The notes below the pieces were generated by a model. The model had not been told where the DNA came from. It did not search any database and was given only the letters and a program-made list of their open reading frames with translations. This document shows positions 9,512 to 19,017 of a DNA stretch of 33,534 bases, one piece after another; within the stretch, counting starts at the first letter, position 1, and every line of letters begins with the position of its first letter. The DNA comes from an uncultured Arenicella sp. (GTDB lineage: Bacteria; Pseudomonadota; Gammaproteobacteria; Arenicellales; Arenicellaceae), in NCBI GenBank assembly GCA_938048185.1, contig CALIVT010000037.1, forward strand, positions 1 through 33,534, in the 5' to 3' direction. The translations under genes and the position numbers were made by a program.

Positions 9512-10381
9512 ATGTTTGAAAACGTTACTATTATCGGCACCGGTTTGCTGGGTGGCTCCCTTGCCCGTGACTTGAAAGCTAAGCGGCTGGCAAACCATAT
9601 CGTCGGCGTTTGCCGCAGTGAAAGTACCGCCAAGAGTGCCATTGATAACGGTATTGTTGACGCCGTTTTACCGGCGGAGCTAGCCGTAAAAAATGCGGAC
9701 TTAATCGTTATGGCGACGCCTATGCAAGCCATGGTGCCGATCTTAGAGTCACTCGTAGATCATATTCCGTCAACCGCAATTATCACCGATGTTGGTAGCG
9801 TAAAAACTGACTTATATTTGCAGTTGGCCGCACGCGTACCTCAGTGTTTGAAACAGTTTGTGCTGGCACACCCGATTGCTGGTGGCGAAAACTCGGGTGT
9901 AAGTGCCTCGAAACTTGGTTTATTTCAAAATAAACACGTTATTATTACTGACACTGACGATGTGGCAATATCGATGACCGAGACTATTAATAGTCTTTGG
10001 TCTGAGCTCGGTGCAAATGTTATGCATATGAGCTTGCAAGAACACGATGCTATTTTTGCTAAAACTAGTCACTTGCCGCACGTAATTGCGTTTAGTTTAG
10101 TGAATTTTTTAAGTCATCAGTCTGATCGTGAGCGCTTATTCGATTTAGCCGCGGCCGGGTTTTACGATTTCACGCGCATCGCGTCTAGTGACGCTGAGAT
10201 GTGGCGCGATATTTGTATTACAAACCGTGATGAAATACTGAATGCGTTAGATGGTTTTAAAGATCAAATTGATTCAATACGAGATCAGGTTGCAAATGGC
10301 GATCAACAATCGATACTTGATTACTTTGGTGAGGCGAAAGCGGCACGCGATGCAGGCCTATTAAACAAGGCGAAGTACTAG
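9512..10381 (+). CDS. tyrA: prephenate dehydrogenase
   Basis: TyrA oxidatively decarboxylates prephenate, the committed step to tyrosine. It is a monofunctional 289-residue form. The nucleotide-binding GTGLLGGS is at 9-16, followed by the VMATPM and ITDVGSVKTD segments and the active-site LAHPIAGGENSG with His120. There is no chorismate mutase or ACT domain. In Pseudomonas the equivalent gene is fused to aroA; here the two remain separate, 59 bp apart. The ATG at 9512 directly follows the pheA stop; an AAGG overlapping that stop may serve as the SD. Cytoplasmic. Confidence 0.95.
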   Translation: MFENVTIIGTGLLGGSLARDLKAKRLANHIVGVCRSESTAKSAIDNGIVDAVLPAELAVKNADLIVMATPMQAMVPILESLVDHIPSTAIITDVGSVKTDLYLQLAARVPQCLKQFVLAHPIAGGENSGVSASKLGLFQNKHVIITDTDDVAISMTETINSLWSELGANVMHMSLQEHDAIFAKTSHLPHVIAFSLVNFLSHQSDRERLFDLAAAGFYDFTRIASSDAEMWRDICITNRDEILNALDGFKDQIDSIRDQVANGDQQSILDYFGEAKAARDAGLLNKAKY

Positions 10382-10440
10382 ACTTAAAAAGTACTACTAT
10401 TTTAAAAGTACCGGAATTAATAAAAAGAACGTAGAAGAAC

Positions 10441-11766
10441 ATGAGCGCAAAACTAAGCCTAATAGCGGCCAAGGCCAAACAAGGATTGACTGGACGCATT
10501 CGGGTGCCCGGCGATAAATCAATGTCGCACCGGGCTGTGATGTTTTCATCACTGGCTAATGGCACCAGTGAAATTACCGGGCTGCTTGAAGGCGAAGATG
10601 TAATGGCCACATTAGCGGCGTTTCGTGCAATGGGTGTACAGGCCGACGGGCCGGCGGGCGGCAAACTCACAGTTCACGGCGTTGGTATGCGTGGTTTGCG
10701 AGCGCCCGAGCAAGATTTGGATATGGGCAACTCAGGTACCGCGATGCGCCTTATTACTGGCATATTAGCAGCGCAAAATTTTGCGTCTAAGTTGATTGGT
10801 GATGAATCATTGTCGGGTCGTCCGATGCGGCGTGTAACAGTGCCTTTAAGTGCCATGGGTGCACGTTGTGCGACCGATGAAAACGGTTGTCCGCCGATCC
10901 ACATTAGAGGTGTTGAGAAGTTAGAACCGATTGACTACAAGCTGCCAATGGCCAGCGCACAGATTAAATCCGCAGTGTTGCTTGCCGGCCTTTATGCCAG
11001 CGGCGAGACCAGCGTTACCGAGCCGGCCCCCACGCGCGACCATACTGAGCGCATGCTTAAAGCATATGGTTACGCGGTTGAGACGGAACGGTTGAGTGAC
11101 GAGGCCAGCACTATTAGACTCAGTGGTGGTGGCGAACTCACTGCCACTAATATCGATATACCCGCCGATATTTCGTCGGCGGCATTTTTTATGGTCGCGG
11201 CGTCCATCGTTCCTGGTTCTGAGTTAGTCCTTGAACACGTGTGTGTTAACCCAACGCGCACAGGTATTATCGACGTGCTAAAAGCCATGGGTGCTGACAT
11301 TAAGTTGCTTAATCCGCGCGCCGTTGGTGGCGAACCAGTGGCTGATATTAAAGTTAAATACGTGGGGCTCAAAGGCGCGGTCATCGACCCCAAGCTGGTG
11401 CCCTTAGCCATCGACGAGTTTCCGGTTATCTGTGTAGCCGCGGCCTGTGCTGAAGGACACACCACGGTCTCGGGTGCCGAAGAACTGCGTCATAAAGAGA
11501 GCGACCGAATCTCGGCGATGGTCACGGGCCTGCGTGCGATCGGGGTTGAAGTCGAAGAGCGCAAAGATGGCATGGTCGTGACGGGTGGCAGCATCACCGG
11601 CGGTGAAGTAGAGAGCTATCACGACCACCGTATCGCGATGTCGTTTGCGGTGGCCGGCGGCGTTGCTGATGGCGAGATTGTCATTAATGAGGCTGATAAT
11701 GTTGCGACGTCATTCCCTAATTTTGTTGAGTTAGCCAAATTAGCTGGTTTAGATGTCAGCGACTAA
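10441..11766 (+). CDS. aroA: 3-phosphoshikimate 1-carboxyvinyltransferase (EPSP synthase)
   Basis: AroA joins shikimate-3-phosphate and phosphoenolpyruvate to make EPSP in the shikimate pathway; it is the target of glyphosate. The 441 residues contain PGDKSMSHR at 23-31, NSGTAMR at 97-103, GDESLSGRPM near 120-129, SAQIK at 172-176, RDHTE at 199-203, NPTR at 270-273, EELRHKESDR, and DHRIAMSF near the end. GDKS, SAQxK, RxHxE and NxTR together resemble the class II (CP4-like) enzymes. However, the position that is Ala in CP4 (NAATG) is Gly99 here, so glyphosate tolerance is not predicted. The 3' end overlaps cmk by 14 bp, which suggests translational coupling. Confidence 0.97.
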   Translation: MSAKLSLIAAKAKQGLTGRIRVPGDKSMSHRAVMFSSLANGTSEITGLLEGEDVMATLAAFRAMGVQADGPAGGKLTVHGVGMRGLRAPEQDLDMGNSGTAMRLITGILAAQNFASKLIGDESLSGRPMRRVTVPLSAMGARCATDENGCPPIHIRGVEKLEPIDYKLPMASAQIKSAVLLAGLYASGETSVTEPAPTRDHTERMLKAYGYAVETERLSDEASTIRLSGGGELTATNIDIPADISSAAFFMVAASIVPGSELVLEHVCVNPTRTGIIDVLKAMGADIKLLNPRAVGGEPVADIKVKYVGLKGAVIDPKLVPLAIDEFPVICVAAACAEGHTTVSGAEELRHKESDRISAMVTGLRAIGVEVEERKDGMVVTGGSITGGEVESYHDHRIAMSFAVAGGVADGEIVINEADNVATSFPNFVELAKLAGLDVSD

Positions 11767-12430
11767 AGTCGACGCACCGGTACTTGCCCTCGATGGGCCG
11801 AGCGGTGCGGGCAAGGGCACTATTGGTCAAATTTGTGCGTTAAAATTTGGCTGGCACTACCTCGACAGTGGCGCGATTTATCGCGGTTTGGCTTGGTTAG
11901 CGCACGACCAGAATGTGGCCGCTGACGACGTCTCAGGCTTGGTGAACTTGGTTGATGCGATGGTGTTGGTCTGCCATGTGCGCGAAAACGATGTTGCTCA
12001 AATTGAAATCAATGGACAGATGGTGACCGACAAGCTGAGAACCGAAGAAGCGGGCGAGATTGCCAGCCAAATTGCTCCGATACCAGAAGTGCGAGCCTCG
12101 CTGTTAAACATGCAACGGCGTTGTCGAAAAGCGCCAGGCTTAGTCGCCGATGGTCGTGATATGGGTACCACAGTGTTCCCAGATTCCGAATTTAAGGTGT
12201 TTTTGACCGCAAGCGCCGAAATTAGGGCACAAAGACGTTTTGACCAGTTGAAAGCGAAGGGTTTCGATGTTAATCTCGCGCGCCTGTTAGAGTCGATTCA
12301 GGCGCGTGATGTCCGAGATTCGAGTCGAGCCACTTCTCCGCTTAAAGCCGCTGAAGATGCCTTAGTACTTGATACTTCTGACCTTACCGTTGACGAAGTC
12401 GTTACGCGAATTCTGAATCTTGTAAATTAA
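11753..12430 (+). CDS. cmk: cytidylate kinase
   Basis: Cmk phosphorylates CMP and dCMP with ATP, feeding nucleotide pools. The 225 residues have the P-loop GPSGAGKGT at 15-23, the YLDSGAIYRGLAW segment for nucleoside binding, VADGRDMGTTVFP (typical of bacterial Cmk), and the lid region QRRFDQLKAKG with RDVRDSSRATSPL. The start overlaps the aroA stop by 14 bp in another frame. Adjacency to rpsA is conserved across gammaproteobacteria. Confidence 0.97.
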   Translation: MSATKVDAPVLALDGPSGAGKGTIGQICALKFGWHYLDSGAIYRGLAWLAHDQNVAADDVSGLVNLVDAMVLVCHVRENDVAQIEINGQMVTDKLRTEEAGEIASQIAPIPEVRASLLNMQRRCRKAPGLVADGRDMGTTVFPDSEFKVFLTASAEIRAQRRFDQLKAKGFDVNLARLLESIQARDVRDSSRATSPLKAAEDALVLDTSDLTVDEVVTRILNLVN

Positions 12431-12436
12431 CGCCGC

Positions 12437-12455
12437 ATCTCAGTCGGGCTGAGAT
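12437..12455 (+). promoter_or_regulatory. hairpin in the rpsA leader
   Basis: ATCTCAG and CTGAGAT form a 7-bp stem with loop TCGGG, 57 bp before the rpsA start and with no T tract. In gammaproteobacteria the rpsA leader folds into hairpins recognised by S1 itself for autoregulation. This stem is a candidate for the first such element; that link is inference. Confidence 0.4.
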
Positions 12456-12511
12456 ATACGCTTGATAAGTGTTTCATACGCAATGTGTGGCGCACTATAA
12501 AGGTAAGAGTT

Positions 12512-14182
12512 ATGAGCGAATCATTCGCCCAAATGTTCGAAGAGAGCCTAAAAGACACCGTGATGACCATCGGTGAGGTGATCAAAGCTGAAGTTGTATC
12601 GGTAGATGGCGACTATGTCATGGTTACCGCTGGCTTAAAATCAGAAGCCGAAATCCCACTTTCTCAGTTCGCTAAAGTTGAAGGCGAATACAACGTAATG
12701 GTTGGTGACTTAGTCGAAGTTGCAATCGAGAGCGTTGAAGATGGCTACGGCCGCACCAAACTTTCACACGACAAAGCTCGTCGCGTAAGAGTATGGGCTG
12801 AGTTAGAAAAAGCACACGAGAACGAAGACATCGTTGTGGGTCAAATTACTGGCAAAGTAAAAGGCGGTTTCACCGTGTCTCTACAAAATGTCCGTGCGTT
12901 CCTACCGGGTTCTTTGGTCGATGTACGTCCTGTAAAAGATTCTGCCTATCTTGAAAACCGCGACCTAGAGTTGAAAGTAATCAAGATTGACAAGGTTCGC
13001 AATAACGTTGTGGTATCTCGCCGCGCGGTTATTGAGAACGAGCTTGGCGCTGAGCGCGAAGAATTGCTTAAAACTATTGAAGAAGGCCAAATCGTTAAAG
13101 GTATCGTTAAGAACCTTACGGATTACGGCGCGTTCATCAACCTAGGCGGTATCGACGGCCTGCTACACATCACTGACATGGCTTGGAAGCGCGTTAAGCA
13201 TCCTTCTGAGATTCTGGAAGTAGGTCAAGACATCGAAGCTCGCGTATTGAAGTTCGATAAGGAAAAAGCACGTGTATCTCTAGGTATCAAACAAATGGGA
13301 GATGACCCATGGAAAGACCTAGCGCGCCGCTTTATGGTTGATACACGCCACTACGGTAAGGTTACTAACATCACTGATTACGGTGCTTTCGTAGAATTAG
13401 AAGATGGTGTTGAAGGTCTAGTTCACGTTTCAGAGATGGATTGGACTAACAAAAACATTCACCCGAGCAAAGTTTGCCAGGTTACCGATGAAGTTGAAGT
13501 AGTGGTACTTGAAATCGATCCAGATCGTCGTCGTATCTCGTTGGGCATGAAGCAATGCCGCGCTAATCCGTGGGATAGCTTCGCAGCAACGCACCAGAAA
13601 GGCGACAAAGTTATCGGTAAGATCAAATCAATCACTGACTTCGGTGTATTCATTGGTTTGGACGGTAACATCGACGGCTTGATTCACTTGAGCGATTTAT
13701 CTTGGAACGAAGAGGGCGAAGACGTTATTCGTAACTTCCAAAAAGGTGACGAACTTGAAGCAATCGTGTTAGCGGTGGACTCTGACCGTGAGCGTATTTC
13801 ACTTGGTGTGAAACAAGTTTCTGGCGATCCTTTCACTGATTTTGTTGCGGCAAACAGCAAGGGCGCTGTGGTAATGGGCAAAGTGAAAGAAGCGGATGCT
13901 CGTGGCGTTACAATTGAAATTGAGGAAGGTGTTGAAGGTTATTTGCGCGCCGCTGAAATTTCTCGTGACCATGTTGCTGACGCGTCTGCAATGTTTTCAG
14001 TTGGTGACGAAGTAGAGTCGAAAATCACCGCGATTGATCGTAAGACTCGTCGTATCTCATTGTCTATCAAGGCACTTGAAGCGCAACACGAAAGTGAAGC
14101 CGTGCAAGAGTATGGCAGTGGTAGCGATGGCAGTGGCAGCAGCCTGCTCGCTGAGAAGCTTAAGGAGCAGCTCAATAAGTAA
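12512..14182 (+). CDS. rpsA: 30S ribosomal protein S1
   Basis: S1 binds mRNA and brings it to the 30S subunit, especially messages with weak SD sites. The 556 residues carry six S1 (OB-fold) repeats. The clearest are at [30 protein letters not shown], the [28 protein letters not shown] repeat, and the [27 protein letters not shown] repeat. The N-terminus [14 protein letters not shown] matches known S1 starts, so the ATG at 12512 (AAAGGTAAGAG upstream) is preferred to the GTG at 12485. The C-terminal tail is Ser/Gly-rich and shorter than in E. coli. Codon use is strongly biased, as expected for a highly expressed gene. Confidence 0.98.
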   Translation: MSESFAQMFEESLKDTVMTIGEVIKAEVVSVDGDYVMVTAGLKSEAEIPLSQFAKVEGEYNVMVGDLVEVAIESVEDGYGRTKLSHDKARRVRVWAELEKAHENEDIVVGQITGKVKGGFTVSLQNVRAFLPGSLVDVRPVKDSAYLENRDLELKVIKIDKVRNNVVVSRRAVIENELGAEREELLKTIEEGQIVKGIVKNLTDYGAFINLGGIDGLLHITDMAWKRVKHPSEILEVGQDIEARVLKFDKEKARVSLGIKQMGDDPWKDLARRFMVDTRHYGKVTNITDYGAFVELEDGVEGLVHVSEMDWTNKNIHPSKVCQVTDEVEVVVLEIDPDRRRISLGMKQCRANPWDSFAATHQKGDKVIGKIKSITDFGVFIGLDGNIDGLIHLSDLSWNEEGEDVIRNFQKGDELEAIVLAVDSDRERISLGVKQVSGDPFTDFVAANSKGAVVMGKVKEADARGVTIEIEEGVEGYLRAAEISRDHVADASAMFSVGDEVESKITAIDRKTRRISLSIKALEAQHESEAVQEYGSGSDGSGSSLLAEKLKEQLNK

Positions 14183-14203
14183 CGTCTTATGACACCTAGT
14201 TAA

Positions 14204-14239
14204 GTGAAACTTGGCGACACTTAGTAGGTCAAGTTTCAC
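14204..14239 (+). repeat. inverted repeat after rpsA
   Basis: GTGAAACTT (14204-14212) and AAGTTTCAC (14231-14239) are perfect 9-bp arms around an 18-nt loop, without a T tract. It lies just before the terminator and may stabilise the 3' end of the rpsA message. Confidence 0.6.
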
Positions 14240-14254
14240 GACACTCTGTCGAGA

Positions 14255-14291
14255 AAAACCTTGGTTGGCGAAAGCGGATCAAGGTTTTTTT
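14255..14291 (+). terminator. rho-independent terminator of the serC-rpsA operon
   Basis: AAAACCTTG (14255-14263) pairs with CAAGGTTTT (14280-14288) and continues into a T run to 14291. The 16-nt loop is longer than usual. Position after rpsA and before the ihfB promoter fits an operon end. Confidence 0.75.
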
Positions 14292-14381
14292 GTTTTATTG
14301 ATCAGCTGTCTAATACTCTGTTTTTATTAAACTAAATTAAACAATATCAGTAACTTAGGTCGTTTTTTGTTCTTTGTGATG

Positions 14382-14410
14382 TTGCGCAAGAGAACGTCAC
14401 TCTCTATACT
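14382..14410 (+). promoter_or_regulatory. sigma-70 promoter for ihfB
   Basis: TTGCGC (14382-14387) and TATACT (14405-14410) are separated by exactly 17 bp, 36 bp before the ihfB ATG. This is the best-formed promoter in the window and lies just after the rpsA terminator. Confidence 0.7.
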
Positions 14411-14445
14411 CAATCCCATAAGAAATTTATTCGGGGATATTGGGT

Positions 14446-14751
14446 ATGATCAAAACACAAACGATTACACGCTCGGAGTTAATCGAGTCTCTGGTCTCTA
14501 AGCAACCGCATTTAGCACATCGAGACGTTGAACTTGCCGTTAAAACTGTACTTGAACGAATGGGGGCTGCATTCGAAGCGGGGGACCGCATCGAAATTCG
14601 AGGCTTTGGTAGTTTTTCCTTACACTACCGTCCAGCACGGGTTGGTCGCAATCCAAAGACGGGTGAATCCGTGGCTGTGGAAGATAAGTTTTCGCCGCAT
14701 TTTAAGCCCGGTAAAGAGCTAAAGGAACGAGTAGACGCGATCAATGCATAA
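14446..14751 (+). CDS. ihfB: integration host factor beta subunit
   Basis: IHF-beta pairs with IHF-alpha to bend DNA at specific sites, acting in replication, recombination and transcription. This is a 101-residue member of the HU/IHF family: LTxSELIE-like N-terminus, [26 protein letters not shown] with the DNA-intercalating Pro, and [12 protein letters not shown] at the end. It is closer to IhfB than IhfA because of GSFSLHYR and its place after rpsA. The ATG at 14446 is preferred to the TTG at 14440. It has about six extra N-terminal residues relative to E. coli. Confidence 0.95.
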   Translation: MIKTQTITRSELIESLVSKQPHLAHRDVELAVKTVLERMGAAFEAGDRIEIRGFGSFSLHYRPARVGRNPKTGESVAVEDKFSPHFKPGKELKERVDAINA

Positions 14752-14842
14752 CGAACCTCTATTCGCTTGTTGAAAATGACGTCTAGCGCTCTCTCCTCCT
14801 ATCTTTAAATTAGCGAAGTAAGCTGTACACTATTTACACACC

Positions 14843-15175
14843 ATGAAAAAAATTCTGTCTCTCATTCTGTTTTTGTTGTTTTTCGTGTTTGCGTTGACAC
14901 TTAACTTGAAGAATCCTGATGCTGTCACGCTTAAGTACTATTTTGGTTTTGAGCGGGAAGTTCAGTTGTTTGTTGTATTACTTGTGCCGTTTGTAATTGG
15001 TATGTTGCTTGGTGTCTTATTAATGAGTGTTTCAGTAATGCGTAATAAGATGCAAACTGGTAAGACCAAACGAGAGCTTGCAAAAGTAGAAAAAGAAGTT
15101 CAGAACCTTCGAGCAGCACCCATCAAGGAACCGATGCCAGGCGACACTCAGGTCACCAAAGACGTGGCTAAATAG
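14843..15175 (+). CDS. lapA: LapA family (DUF1049) inner-membrane protein
   Basis: LapA is a small inner-membrane protein that works with LapB and FtsH in controlling LpxC and so lipopolysaccharide synthesis. The 110 residues contain two hydrophobic helices (about 4-20 and 41-64), the NPDAVTLKYYFG segment between them, and a cytoplasmic charged coiled-coil-like tail from about 70 (KTKRELAKVEKEVQNL). These are the typical features of DUF1049. It precedes lapB by 45 bp, the conserved arrangement. Confidence 0.9.
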   Translation: MKKILSLILFLLFFVFALTLNLKNPDAVTLKYYFGFEREVQLFVVLLVPFVIGMLLGVLLMSVSVMRNKMQTGKTKRELAKVEKEVQNLRAAPIKEPMPGDTQVTKDVAK

Positions 15176-15220
15176 TTGGCAGAAAGTATATGCGTCATAG
15201 ACCGCAGCGCCGTGTATTAG

Positions 15221-16378
15221 ATGAGTGATTTCACCAGCTGGAACTGGAGTTGGCCAGCCGTAGTGCTGGCCTTTTTATTGGGTGGCTTAGCTGCGGTATT
15301 GATGGCCAAACGCTATCGGCAGCGCAGCAGCCAATCCGTCAATAAAGAATATTTCAAAGGTTTAAATTTTCTTCTTAACGAGGAAACTGATAAAGCGATC
15401 GAGGTATTCATTAAAGCCTTAGAGGTAGACAGCGAGACCGTCGAATTACACCTAGCCTTAGGTGGTTTGTTTCGTCGTAAAGGTCAAGTTGATCGGGCTA
15501 CGCGCATTCATCAGAACTTGATAGCACGTCCAAGTTTAACCGATGACCAGCGCATGCAAGCCGTGCATGAACTGGCTAACGATTATTATAAAGCCGGTTG
15601 GCTAGATCGCGCCGAGGGTTTGTTTATCGAGTTAAAAGAGTCAGAGACGTATCGACCCTTGGCCATTGACGGCTTAGGCAAGATTTACGAGCAAGAAAAG
15701 GATTGGCAGAAAGCTATTTCGGTTCTCAAACAACATAAGCGAGCTGAGCGCCAGCGAGTCAGTAAACAGATTGCACACTACTATTGTGAGTTGGCTGAAA
15801 TTGCGATCAATCAACACGATTTCAGTAACGCTCGCGCTCATCTGCGACACGCTCGCGCAGAGAATCCAAATATTGCAAGGAGTCTACTTTTGCGCGGCGA
15901 CTTGAGCTTTGCTGAAGGTAATTATGAACACGCTCGAGAAATATGGCGAAAACTCGAAGCTAAATACCCTAAGCTGGGAGAGTTGTTGGTTGCGCGGACG
16001 ATTCGTAGTTACCAAAAAAGTGACAATGTTGACGGTCTTAAGCGATATGTACGAGAAATTTCAGCGATACCAAAAGACGCCACTGCGTTCGAGCTTTGGC
16101 AGGCTTCGCTTGTTGATTTGGTCGGCGAAAGAGCTGCGATCACACACATTTTCTCACAATCGCAAGGCGAGGAAATGAGTGCGCCGCTGGCTAAATTCCT
16201 CTTCAATAACCTTGAAACCGGTAAGTTAAACGACCAGCTGCGCCAAGCATTGTTGCAGAAAATGTTGGGTGCTGCCAAGAGCCGAAGTGTTGAATATCAG
16301 TGTGTTGGATGTGGGTTTGATACGAAGTCAATGTATTGGTTTTGCCCAAATTGTGGTGAATGGGACAGTTTTCGCTAA
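15221..16378 (+). CDS. lapB: lipopolysaccharide assembly protein LapB (TPR plus rubredoxin-like)
   Basis: LapB is an inner-membrane-anchored adaptor that delivers LpxC to FtsH for degradation; ftsH itself lies in this window at 26243. The 385 residues consist of an N-terminal membrane helix (about 10-28, WPAVVLAFLLGGLAAVLMA), a series of TPR repeats beginning at YFKGLNFLLNEETDKAIEVFIKALE, and a C-terminal rubredoxin-like metal site with CVGC (Cys361, Cys364) and CPNC (Cys375, Cys378). Length and four-Cys knuckle match the family. The ATG at 15221 follows lapA closely. Confidence 0.95.
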   Translation: MSDFTSWNWSWPAVVLAFLLGGLAAVLMAKRYRQRSSQSVNKEYFKGLNFLLNEETDKAIEVFIKALEVDSETVELHLALGGLFRRKGQVDRATRIHQNLIARPSLTDDQRMQAVHELANDYYKAGWLDRAEGLFIELKESETYRPLAIDGLGKIYEQEKDWQKAISVLKQHKRAERQRVSKQIAHYYCELAEIAINQHDFSNARAHLRHARAENPNIARSLLLRGDLSFAEGNYEHAREIWRKLEAKYPKLGELLVARTIRSYQKSDNVDGLKRYVREISAIPKDATAFELWQASLVDLVGERAAITHIFSQSQGEEMSAPLAKFLFNNLETGKLNDQLRQALLQKMLGAAKSRSVEYQCVGCGFDTKSMYWFCPNCGEWDSFR

Positions 16379-16489
16379 TCGTAAGAGTGAAAAATGACGT
16401 AAAGATTGTTGTCTAAGTGCTTATTTGTGCTTAATTTAGTTGGATTTTAACCTCGAATAAGTTGCATAATTAACATATCGACAAAGCGC

Positions 16490-17884
16490 GTGGTGCGCCC
16501 ATGTCCCTCTACGCAAAAAGAATACAAAAATACGGTAGTGAATAATCCTGTGACCACTGAAATCAAGCATCTTGTCTTTAAAGGCATTGATAAGAAGGAA
16601 CAGATCCTGTTTAAGTCATTCTTGAATCTAGCCAAGAATGAACTCGCGTATCAGGTGGTTGTGCTCAGAGGTAATGCTGATACGGGCGAATCGCCTGATA
16701 TCGTTATCTTAGATGCGGACTATAAATTTGAAAAAGCAGAAGCGGATTTAGCGAAACTCCCGACAATCAAAGTCGGCAGTGAATCGAGCACCGCGTCCAG
16801 TTATATTACGCGCCCAGTTCAATGGAGTGATTTTAAGACTCAGCTCACCCGTTTAGATATTGAAGCGGTTGCAGAAGACGAGGGTGATGACGAGAGTCGT
16901 GTGCTCCCGGGCGAAATAGAGTTTGCGATTGCGGAAATCGAAGATAACGAAACCACTACCGAGGTTGTCAATGAGGCTGAATACGCTGAAGCGGATGACT
17001 ACGAATACGAACTCGACAAATTAAGTATCGACTACCATAGCTTCACCAATAGTGAATACATGAAGGTGGTTGATGATGTACAAGGTTTTAATGACGAGGG
17101 CCAGGTAAACAGTATTCAACCTGGCGTGGTATTGGTAACCGATGACGAAAGTGCGTCGGTCAACAGTGTTTTGGTAATAGAGACCAATAGCCTCGACGCG
17201 TGGGAAATGAGCGAAACCGAGGATGACGAAGAAGCCGCATTAGAAACGGCACGCGAGATGGACGCGGATTCAAGTTACATTGATGAAAAGTGGGAAGTAG
17301 AACTCACTAAACGTCTTGAGTCGGGCACTGAAGTGACTAAGGGTGAAGAGTTTTGGTATGAAGACTGCGAAATTTACGGCGGCCGTGAAAGCTTGATATT
17401 TGTTAAAACTGACCGCGAGACCGTGTACAGTCATTTTGAGCCGGGCAAGTGGACCACTTCGTTGCGCAGCACGACTCTGACCAAGCTCGAGCTAGCAAGT
17501 AAATGGCGCCCGAGTAGTGAACTTAAAGCGTACCCAATGAGTCGCTTAATGTGGGCCAATACCGTTGCTAATAAAGGTAAGTCATTATTGCCGGGTTTGG
17601 ATCACCAAACAGAGTATATTCTTGAGAAATGGCCACACTTTGATTTAATAGAGTTAGATAATATGTTGCTCAAACTGTGCACCATGCTCTATGTTAATCC
17701 AGAAAGCCCATACAGTTTGATGCAAAAATCAGGCTACAGTCGTACGATCGTTTTTGGTTTTGTAAACGCGTGTCAAGAAGCGGATATCTTGAGAGAAGCC
17801 GAAGAGTTTGATTTAGAGAAATTCTCCGAGATGAATGCCGACGAAGGCATGTTAGGCAAAATTAAAGACGTATTTAGAAGCTAG
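16490..17884 (+). CDS. acidic protein of unknown function with receiver-like N-terminus
   Basis: This 464-residue protein is not recognised as any named family. Residues about 22-125 look like a divergent response-regulator receiver fold: hydrophobic strand, helix, PDIVILDADY, then YITRPVQWSDF where a receiver would have its conserved Lys-Pro. The middle (about 130-290) is very rich in Asp and Glu and probably flexible. The C-terminal part (about 290-464) has strand-rich WKYED-like text followed by a helical segment with LLKLCTMLYVNPESPYSLMQKSGYSRTIVFGFVNACQEADIL that could be a winged-helix-type module. No signal peptide. Start is uncertain: GTG at 16490 (no clear SD), 16538 or 16550; the first residues look unlike the rest. 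It sits exactly between two conserved blocks (lapB and dapB). Confidence 0.75.
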   Translation: MVRPCPSTQKEYKNTVVNNPVTTEIKHLVFKGIDKKEQILFKSFLNLAKNELAYQVVVLRGNADTGESPDIVILDADYKFEKAEADLAKLPTIKVGSESSTASSYITRPVQWSDFKTQLTRLDIEAVAEDEGDDESRVLPGEIEFAIAEIEDNETTTEVVNEAEYAEADDYEYELDKLSIDYHSFTNSEYMKVVDDVQGFNDEGQVNSIQPGVVLVTDDESASVNSVLVIETNSLDAWEMSETEDDEEAALETAREMDADSSYIDEKWEVELTKRLESGTEVTKGEEFWYEDCEIYGGRESLIFVKTDRETVYSHFEPGKWTTSLRSTTLTKLELASKWRPSSELKAYPMSRLMWANTVANKGKSLLPGLDHQTEYILEKWPHFDLIELDNMLLKLCTMLYVNPESPYSLMQKSGYSRTIVFGFVNACQEADILREAEEFDLEKFSEMNADEGMLGKIKDVFRS

Positions 17885-17926
17885 CTAAGCACGCCGGTCC
17901 GAGCACTTTTTTCTCGTATTAACTAG

Positions 17927-18742
<816 letters not shown>

Positions 18743-18818
18743 CCTGTTCAGATATCGATCTCAGCTGGTCGGCTTATCTAATGCGCTCGTTTAATTACAG
18801 TTTTAGCGCGCTTTCACA

Positions 18819-18848
18819 TTGCATAATTAAGTCAGCTTCGGCTAGAAT
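18819..18848 (+). promoter_or_regulatory. candidate promoter for the carAB leader
   Basis: TTGCAT (18819-18824) and TAGAAT (18843-18848) are 18 bp apart. Transcription would begin near 18855-18857, upstream of the hairpin at 18931 and about 160 nt before carA. Confidence 0.55.
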
Positions 18849-18856
18849 ACGCCCCG

Positions 18857-18919
18857 ATGAAAAGGCCATGCAACATGCTCGCGATACAGCAGAAAATGTA
18901 CATTTGGTGCAGTAGATAA
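18857..18919 (+). CDS. possible 20-codon leader peptide before carA
   Basis: A short frame starts with ATG at 18857 and stops with TAA at 18917, 11 bp before a terminator-like hairpin. It has no SD, but the predicted transcription start falls at or one to two bases before this ATG, so it could only be read as a leaderless message. It has Arg codons at position 3 (AGG) and at the last position (AGA), noteworthy because carbamoyl phosphate feeds arginine synthesis. Layout resembles an attenuator, but translation is unproven. Confidence 0.3.
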   Translation: MKRPCNMLAIQQKMYIWCSR

Positions 18920-18930
18920 TATTCCGAAAA

Positions 18931-18965
18931 GGGAGAAGCTTTTAACGAAGCTTCTCCCTTTTTTT
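18931..18965 (+). terminator. strong terminator or attenuator hairpin before carA
   Basis: GGGAGAAGCTT (18931-18941) pairs perfectly with AAGCTTCTCCC (18948-18958) around a 6-nt loop and is followed by a run of seven T bases (18959-18965). It is preceded by AAAA, so it can also work on the other strand. It is 189 bp after dapB but only about 75 bp after a predicted transcription start, so it may attenuate carAB, end a short RNA, or end the dapB transcript. Confidence 0.85.
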
Positions 18966-18973
18966 AAATAAAT

Positions 18974-18996
18974 TTTGAGCGTTGTAAGCGCTCAAA
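18974..18996 (+). promoter_or_regulatory. second hairpin next to the carA ribosome site
   Basis: TTTGAGCG (18974-18981) pairs with CGCTCAAA (18989-18996) across 7 nt. It ends 5 bases before the SD AGAAAGG (19002-19008), so it may influence carA translation. Confidence 0.55.
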
Positions 18997-19017
18997 TACA
19001 AAGAAAGGCTCGAATAA

